From contig CBFHVA010000007.1 in NCBI GenBank assembly GCA_965659415.1, positions 1 to 64,000 on the forward strand: a stretch of DNA of 64,000 bases, in the 5' to 3' direction. This DNA comes from Phaeocystidibacter sp965659415 (GTDB lineage Bacteria; Bacteroidota; Bacteroidia; Flavobacteriales; Schleiferiaceae). Both the position numbers and the translations under genes were made by a program. Under the pieces are notes generated by a model. It did no database searches, was not told the origin of the DNA, and saw only the letters and a program-made list of their open reading frames with translations. Shown here one piece after another: positions 59,661 through 64,000 of this stretch. Positions within the stretch are counted from its first letter, which is position 1, and every line of letters starts with the position of its first letter.

Positions 59661-60272
59661 CTAATCGTTATCCACGGATGTCTCTTTATCTTCTCTCTCC
59701 TCGAGGGTGGTATTATGCGCAGTCGGCATAGTGGCTTCTTTTTCACTTACCGTTTTCTTGTTCGAATACCCTCGAACAGAAAAGCTCAATGTGATGATGT
59801 ACAAGCCGAGAACGATGGAGTAGAGCGCAATCAACGTGGCCAAGTCATCACTTAGGATGTCAAAAAATATAAAAGCTGCAAAAGCAATTGAGACAATGCC
59901 AGCCAATACAACAATAGACTTACTACCCTTATTTCGAAGGCCATTATATACCAAATATATTCCCATCAGTCCGGACCAAGTCGCCATGAGTTGTACAAAA
60001 GTCTGTTCGGCCCATTCATCATTCATGATTATGATGATACCGACAGCTAATTCAGCCGCGGCGAGAAGATATAAGCGCCAGTCGTGACCCTTCGAAGCAA
60101 AAAAGCTGATAAGGGCTGTAAACACGCCCATGCCGATAAATACAAAGCCTAAATAACGCATGATTTCGAGAATCCCAGTGTCGGGATCAACAAACATAAA
60201 TGCGCCTAATCCGATGAGTGATAGCCCTAGGGTAAATAGAATCCACCAGTAGCGGGCAAAAGGTGTTAACAT
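59661..60272 (-). CDS. HdeD/DUF308-like membrane protein
   Basis: A 203-aa protein with six predicted helices arranged as three pairs (WWILFTLGLSLIGLGAFMFV, YLGFVFIGMGVFTALISFFA, YLLAAAELAVGIIIIM, WSGLMGIYLVYNGL, IVVLAGIVSIAFAAFIFF, LIALYSIVLGLYIITLSF), the pattern of HdeD/DUF308. A charged tail follows. HdeD is linked to acid resistance in E. coli; no such role is shown here. The longer frame begins at GTG 60293; ATG 60272 is preferred. Confidence 0.75.
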   Translation of the reverse strand: MLTPFARYWWILFTLGLSLIGLGAFMFVDPDTGILEIMRYLGFVFIGMGVFTALISFFASKGHDWRLYLLAAAELAVGIIIIMNDEWAEQTFVQLMATWSGLMGIYLVYNGLRNKGSKSIVVLAGIVSIAFAAFIFFDILSDDLATLIALYSIVLGLYIITLSFSVRGYSNKKTVSEKEATMPTAHNTTLEEREDKETSVDND

Positions 60273-60282
60273 AATTAGGTGT

Positions 60283-61059
60283 TTAGTGGTCACCTAAGTT
60301 AAGCAAAGGATCAACACCTACACCGAATAATGCGAAATCATACTTCACTGGATCAATGGGATCGAGCATGCGCAAATTAGCATCTAGCTCTTCGACTGCC
60401 TTCCTATCGTTCAACTTCCGCGCAAGTAGTCCGAGTGCCCGAGCGGTGTTTCCGGTATGCACATCAAGTGGACAAGATAATTTCGACATGGGATAGTTAT
60501 GCCATAGGCCAAAATCTACACCTCGTTGATCAGCTCTCACCATCCAACGAAGAAACATATTGATTCTTTTGGCTGCCGTGTCTTTTGCGGGATTGGCAAT
60601 GTGTTTTCCACTTCTTCCGGCCATTCGATTCCCAATGAGTTCATCCCTAAATCGTTGAATCCCGCCAAATGTATTTACTTCATTATCAAGCGGAAGGAAT
60701 ATCTTTTCTAATGATTTGTTTTTAAGGTATATAGATCGAAGTCCTTTAATGATGAATTGAAGATCTTCTGAGTTGAAAGTTCGATGAACAAAGTGGATAT
60801 CATCTAATTCCTTATCCGTGGCATGCATCACAAATTGGTGGGGTTCATGACCCATGCGCTCCATCAGGTTTTGTGCATTCTTTAAGATGGTTGCTCTCTG
60901 TCCCCATGCTATAGTAGCCGTTAGGTAGCCGCTAATTTCTATGTCTTGCAAGTTGGAATAGCGGTGTGGAATCGAAACGGGATCAGCTTCAATAAAACTT
61001 GGGCGGTTGTAGCGATCTACTAATTCGTCCAAGTAGGCTTTGAGCTCGGAACGCTTCAC
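60283..61059 (-). CDS. TIGR02757 (DUF2400) family protein
   Basis: A 258-aa protein of the TIGR02757 family of unknown function, found largely in Bacteroidota. Seen: DRYNRPSFIEADPVSIPHRYSNLQDIEISGYLTATIAWGQR-type N-terminus, HRTFNSEDLQFIIKGL, and RINMFLRWMVRADQRGVDFGLW. The fold resembles helix-hairpin-helix DNA glycosylases by pattern, but I cannot confirm it. It begins with GTG overlapping the LolD stop (GTGA). Confidence 0.85.
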   Translation of the reverse strand: MKRSELKAYLDELVDRYNRPSFIEADPVSIPHRYSNLQDIEISGYLTATIAWGQRATILKNAQNLMERMGHEPHQFVMHATDKELDDIHFVHRTFNSEDLQFIIKGLRSIYLKNKSLEKIFLPLDNEVNTFGGIQRFRDELIGNRMAGRSGKHIANPAKDTAAKRINMFLRWMVRADQRGVDFGLWHNYPMSKLSCPLDVHTGNTARALGLLARKLNDRKAVEELDANLRMLDPIDPVKYDFALFGVGVDPLLNLGDH

Positions 61060-61721
61060 GATAAGATTTTACCGTCTTTCATTTCGAGTTTCCTATCCGC
61101 GAGATTAGCCAATTCGTGGTTGTGTGTAACAATCAAGAAACTCTGATTGAAATCATCCCTCAGTTTCAAGAATAGGTCGTGCATTTCCCGCGCATGAACG
61201 GAATCGAGATTACCGGTAGGTTCATCTGCAAAAACCAAGTCAGGTTTATTGATCAATGCCCTCGCTACAGCTACACGCTGTTGTTCACCGCCCGACATAT
61301 GTGAAGGTTTGTGATGATGCCTATCTGATATATTTAAGAGGTCCAGTAATTGCATCCCGCGTTCCTTGATTTCGTTTTTGGATGATCCGGCAATCAAGCC
61401 AGGCATCATTACATTTTCAAGTGCGGTAAACTCTGGAAGAAGATGATGAAACTGAAATACAAAGCCAATGTGCTTATTTCTAAACACACTGAGTTCTTTG
61501 TCCTTTAAAGTGGGTAATGAAACGCTACCGTAATTCAATTCGCCTTCATCAGCGCGTTCAAGAGTGCCGAGTACTTGTAGGAGAGTAGTTTTACCTGCTC
61601 CCGATGTGCCTCGTATGCTCACTACTTCACCGCGCTTGATGTCGATGTCCACACCTTTGAGGACGTGAATATCTCCAAAGCGTTTCTGAATATTTCGAGC
61701 GGATACTACGGTTTCTGTCAT
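61056..61721 (-). CDS. ABC transporter ATP-binding protein, LolD type
   Basis: A 221-aa ATPase: Walker A RGTSGAGKTTLLQVLG (~40), Q-loop FVFQFHHLLPEFTALENVMMP, signature MSGGEQQRVAVARALINKPDLVFADEPTGNLD, and the H-loop FLIVTHNHE. The 'QFHHLLPEFTALENV' stretch is typical of LolD, which powers extraction of lipoproteins from the inner membrane, or of MacB-type exporters. No permease gene is adjacent in the window. Overlaps the DUF5916 stop by 4 bp. Confidence 0.87.
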   Translation of the reverse strand: MTETVVSARNIQKRFGDIHVLKGVDIDIKRGEVVSIRGTSGAGKTTLLQVLGTLERADEGELNYGSVSLPTLKDKELSVFRNKHIGFVFQFHHLLPEFTALENVMMPGLIAGSSKNEIKERGMQLLDLLNISDRHHHKPSHMSGGEQQRVAVARALINKPDLVFADEPTGNLDSVHAREMHDLFLKLRDDFNQSFLIVTHNHELANLADRKLEMKDGKILS

Positions 61722-64000
61722 TTGGCTAAGGTAGCGTAGTCGAGGAAATAGGTCAACCGAATGGAAAGATTGTGTGTGCTTTCCATTTCTAATGAATGCC
61801 TTAGGTTCTCAAAGTAGGCACCATCAACGTCGCCATTGTCTAGGAAACTGTTCCTGTAGAGGAGTACAAGCTCACTTCCAGGAGCATACCACCAGGAGAA
61901 ACGAACATCAACGTTCAATGCATTAAAATTCAAGTCTCTGTTATAATCTGTATCTAGCGAAGTCATGTCACCATCTGGATCAATGGAATAGTACTCAGCG
62001 TATTCAACCGTTCTCCAATAATGCCTAAAATTTAATCCAAAGGACATGGTAGGCGTGAAGTTATAGGTAGCGCCTAAGGTTTGTTCAATGGTCGTAACGT
62101 CTCGTCGACCCATGATCGGACCGATGGAATCGCTCGTTGCCCAGCCTATATTATTCAATCCAATCCGAGGGACAAGGTCGTAGAAGAAATTCAAATGATC
62201 GTTTACGCGTACAATGGGCTTTATGCCGATTGAGAAAAACTGGTAATCATAATCATCCCAACGCTCGTAACGTATCCGTGAATCAATAGCAAATGGCTTT
62301 CTGTAGTCTGATGAAATCCAAACTGAGGCTTCTTGTCCACCCGGACGAATGAAACGATATCCATCAGCTCTTGGCTCGAAGTAGTCAATTTCATCTACCG
62401 GTCTCAAAAATACATCGGCTCCAAAGGCAAAGAAATTTCGCGTTACGGCAAAGAAGGACGAGCCGATTCCAAAAGACTCATACACGTTGGGTTCGGCTAG
62501 GGTAGTGTATCGGGTTGATATTCTAATTCGAAAGCGGTTAAAAGGGCCTGTAGGTTGGAACACTTCATAAGAGCCTCTCGCAAAGTATTCAACCTGGTTG
62601 TTTCTTCTCTGAAAACCTAAGTCGTTTTGATCGTATTGATCTCCAGTATACGCCGTAGCCAGCTCCCAACGCCAATTTCCGTCAATTTTGGAGAGGTTTA
62701 TGGCGGTGCTGATGTCGCCGATGGAGGAATCACCTTGACTAATATGGGAGTATTTAAGGATTCCAAACCCCTTGTACGTATTCTTCTGGTTATTCAGATC
62801 CAAAACAAGGGCGGTAACATTCGCGTCTCGAGCCGGACCATTTCGCCATACGTTTGTGTTCGTAATACTGACTGACTTGTTTCGGTCGAAGCGTTGATCC
62901 AGGACGAATACATTGTAATTGGTCAATGGCTCTGTAAGCACCTCAACCTCATTTCCGAGGGAGTCGGTGCCTCGGATGTAGTTGTTGTCGGTAATGGCGT
63001 TGAGAACCCCAATCCCCAGATTGCCGGACGTTCGACCTGATACTTTGGTTGCGTTCAGTAGACGTGTGTAATCTTGAGTCTGATTGTCGAGTTCGGAAGT
63101 GCTAGCGTTGGTGAAATTCTTAGGTGTTCCCCCAATTCGACGCGTGTACAATAAATCCCCCTTAGAGAAGAGTTCTGTACCTTCTACAAAGAATTGCCGA
63201 TTCTCTTGGAACTGATTCTCAAAAGGACCCAAGTTCAAAAACTGTTCGTCGAATGCCACTTGTCCGAAGTCTGGAATGAGTGTAGCATCCAGTGTGAAAC
63301 TTTCATTGATGCCATACTTCAAGTCCATGCCAACGTTGGCTGACTGACTCCTGCCTTCGGGGTAAATGTTGTCATACGCTGATAAGTAAGGCATAAAGGA
63401 AAGCCGGATAGGGGAGTTAATGTCCTCCATACCACGCAAACGACCCGTTTGTAATTCATAGGTAGCCGTTGAGCGGTCTATGTAGTTCCAGGTGTACATT
63501 TCACGCGTCCGTCGGATGTATCTGGCAGCGTTGAATCCCCAATCTTTTCCTTGAATATCAGGGAAACGCAAGCATTGGTATGGGATTTTGAGTTCAACCG
63601 ACCATCCTAAACTATCAATACGAGTGCGACTCTCCCAAACTGTATTCCAGCTGATATCATTGCCATTATCCGTATTCCTTCCATCTGTTTGCACACCGGC
63701 TGCAGTAATATGAAAACTAAAGTCACTCAGTCCGTCATTAAATGGATTAATGAAGATGGCAAACCAATCGGTATTCACATTGTAACGATCTCTCGGAGAT
63801 AATTGTCGCAGAATGGAATCAGGACTTGGGTCGTACATCCGAGCAAAGACATAAAGAGCCTCGTCATCGTAGGCGAGCTGCAAATGCGTTTGCTGGTTTT
63901 CTCGAGCGAGTGGACCATTATCAGGTTCAAGCATGCGAAACTCCGTTGCAATGGATACGTTGTTCCACACTTCATCATCCCCTAAACCATCAATGCGCGG
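61718..64000 (-). CDS. DUF5916-family outer-membrane protein, N-terminus beyond the window
   Basis: At least 760 codons visible; the frame continues past base 64000 (RIDGLGDDEVWNN just inside the edge), so the true start and signal peptide lie to the right. Residues near the edge form the CBM9-like domain (QLAYDDEALYVFARMYD, DWFAIFINPFNDG, WSVELKIPYQCLRFP), followed by the DUF5916 barrel (SFMPYLSAY..., PDFGQVAFDEQFLNLGPFENQFQENRQFFVEGTELF-type, GIGVLNAIT). The C-terminus (LSIRLTYFLDYATLAK) ends like a barrel. Function unknown; homologues are common in Bacteroidota. Confidence 0.85.
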   Translation of the reverse strand, partial: PRIDGLGDDEVWNNVSIATEFRMLEPDNGPLARENQQTHLQLAYDDEALYVFARMYDPSPDSILRQLSPRDRYNVNTDWFAIFINPFNDGLSDFSFHITAAGVQTDGRNTDNGNDISWNTVWESRTRIDSLGWSVELKIPYQCLRFPDIQGKDWGFNAARYIRRTREMYTWNYIDRSTATYELQTGRLRGMEDINSPIRLSFMPYLSAYDNIYPEGRSQSANVGMDLKYGINESFTLDATLIPDFGQVAFDEQFLNLGPFENQFQENRQFFVEGTELFSKGDLLYTRRIGGTPKNFTNASTSELDNQTQDYTRLLNATKVSGRTSGNLGIGVLNAITDNNYIRGTDSLGNEVEVLTEPLTNYNVFVLDQRFDRNKSVSITNTNVWRNGPARDANVTALVLDLNNQKNTYKGFGILKYSHISQGDSSIGDISTAINLSKIDGNWRWELATAYTGDQYDQNDLGFQRRNNQVEYFARGSYEVFQPTGPFNRFRIRISTRYTTLAEPNVYESFGIGSSFFAVTRNFFAFGADVFLRPVDEIDYFEPRADGYRFIRPGGQEASVWISSDYRKPFAIDSRIRYERWDDYDYQFFSIGIKPIVRVNDHLNFFYDLVPRIGLNNIGWATSDSIGPIMGRRDVTTIEQTLGATYNFTPTMSFGLNFRHYWRTVEYAEYYSIDPDGDMTSLDTDYNRDLNFNALNVDVRFSWWYAPGSELVLLYRNSFLDNGDVDGAYFENLRHSLEMESTHNLSIRLTYFLDYATLAK

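Noticed and set aside
59084..59746. 220-aa minus-strand open frame
   Set aside because: It is antisense to the NAD(P)-binding gene, has no recognisable domain and poor composition (Cys/His/Arg-rich), and would overlap the HdeD-like gene.
1..64000. Search for tRNA, rRNA, CRISPR arrays, insertion sequences and phage genes
   Set aside because: Nothing with cloverleaf, regular spacer-repeat, transposase or phage-like content was seen. Other riboswitch types were also not found.

Overview
The window looks like the chromosome of a marine-type Bacteroidota, most likely a flavobacterium (Flavobacteriales). The evidence is a secreted protein with a type IX secretion (T9SS) C-terminal sorting domain, two TonB-dependent receptors, many lipoproteins with a Cys right after the signal peptide, Bacteroidota-only families (DUF5723, DUF5916, OstA-like, TIGR02757), and promoters of the TTG-N19-22-TAnnTTTG type instead of sigma70 boxes. 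Genes are packed tightly, with many 4-bp operon overlaps and tail-to-tail stop overlaps. I see no phage, IS element, CRISPR array, rRNA or tRNA. The content is mostly core chromosome with some lineage-specific envelope genes.

Layout. 1-10.6 kb (minus): a sulfide:quinone oxidoreductase-like enzyme; an operon of RsmB-like methyltransferase, murQ and a BNR lipoprotein; a fused E1 alpha/beta 2-oxoacid dehydrogenase; an M1-peptidase-like protein fused to an outer-membrane barrel; and a TPR membrane protein. 10.7-16.7 kb (plus): a CPA2 antiporter, a TonB-dependent receptor and a secreted alpha/beta-hydrolase with a T9SS tail. 16.7-24.6 kb: class IV aminotransferase, YqgE and pdxH, then a sulfate uptake and activation operon (Gfo/Idh/MocA oxidoreductase, SLC13 permease, cysC, cysD, cysN). 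24.6-31.7 kb: HU, fmt, recQ, a P-loop ATPase, a decayed RDD-family gene, DUF493, an Mpo1-like protein, a small barrel and a bleomycin-hydrolase-type peptidase.

31.8-36.0 kb (minus): an operon with a Gfo/Idh/MocA dehydrogenase, a lipoprotein, a polyprenyl-phosphate sugar transferase and 3-hydroxyacyl-CoA dehydrogenase. It has a perfect inverted repeat around its promoter. 36.1-39.3 kb (plus): pcm, smpB, pyrD and HMG-CoA lyase. 39.3-42.4 kb: a cobalamin riboswitch controlling a BtuB-like receptor and a BtuG-like surface lipoprotein. Next to it, on the minus strand, are an FAD oxidase and a small S-component-like membrane protein with their own promoter. 44.2-50.6 kb: a CoA transferase, a small membrane protein, a MazG-like pyrophosphohydrolase, and the operon fur - purA - ostA-like - thioredoxin-like.

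50.7-56.5 kb (plus): a PorE-like lipoprotein (TPR, propeller, CRD, OmpA) followed by a lipoprotein / DUF5723 barrel / lipoprotein trio, which looks like an envelope module. 56.5-64 kb: rarA, a rhomboid protease overlapping a small secreted protein, an NAD(P)-binding protein, and a minus operon of DUF5916 barrel (cut by the window edge), LolD-type ATPase, TIGR02757 protein and an HdeD-like membrane protein.

Several start codons were moved downstream of the longest open frame because a promoter -7 box (TAnnTTTG) overlaps or follows the longer start. All functional names are by recognition of motifs and domain order, with no database search.
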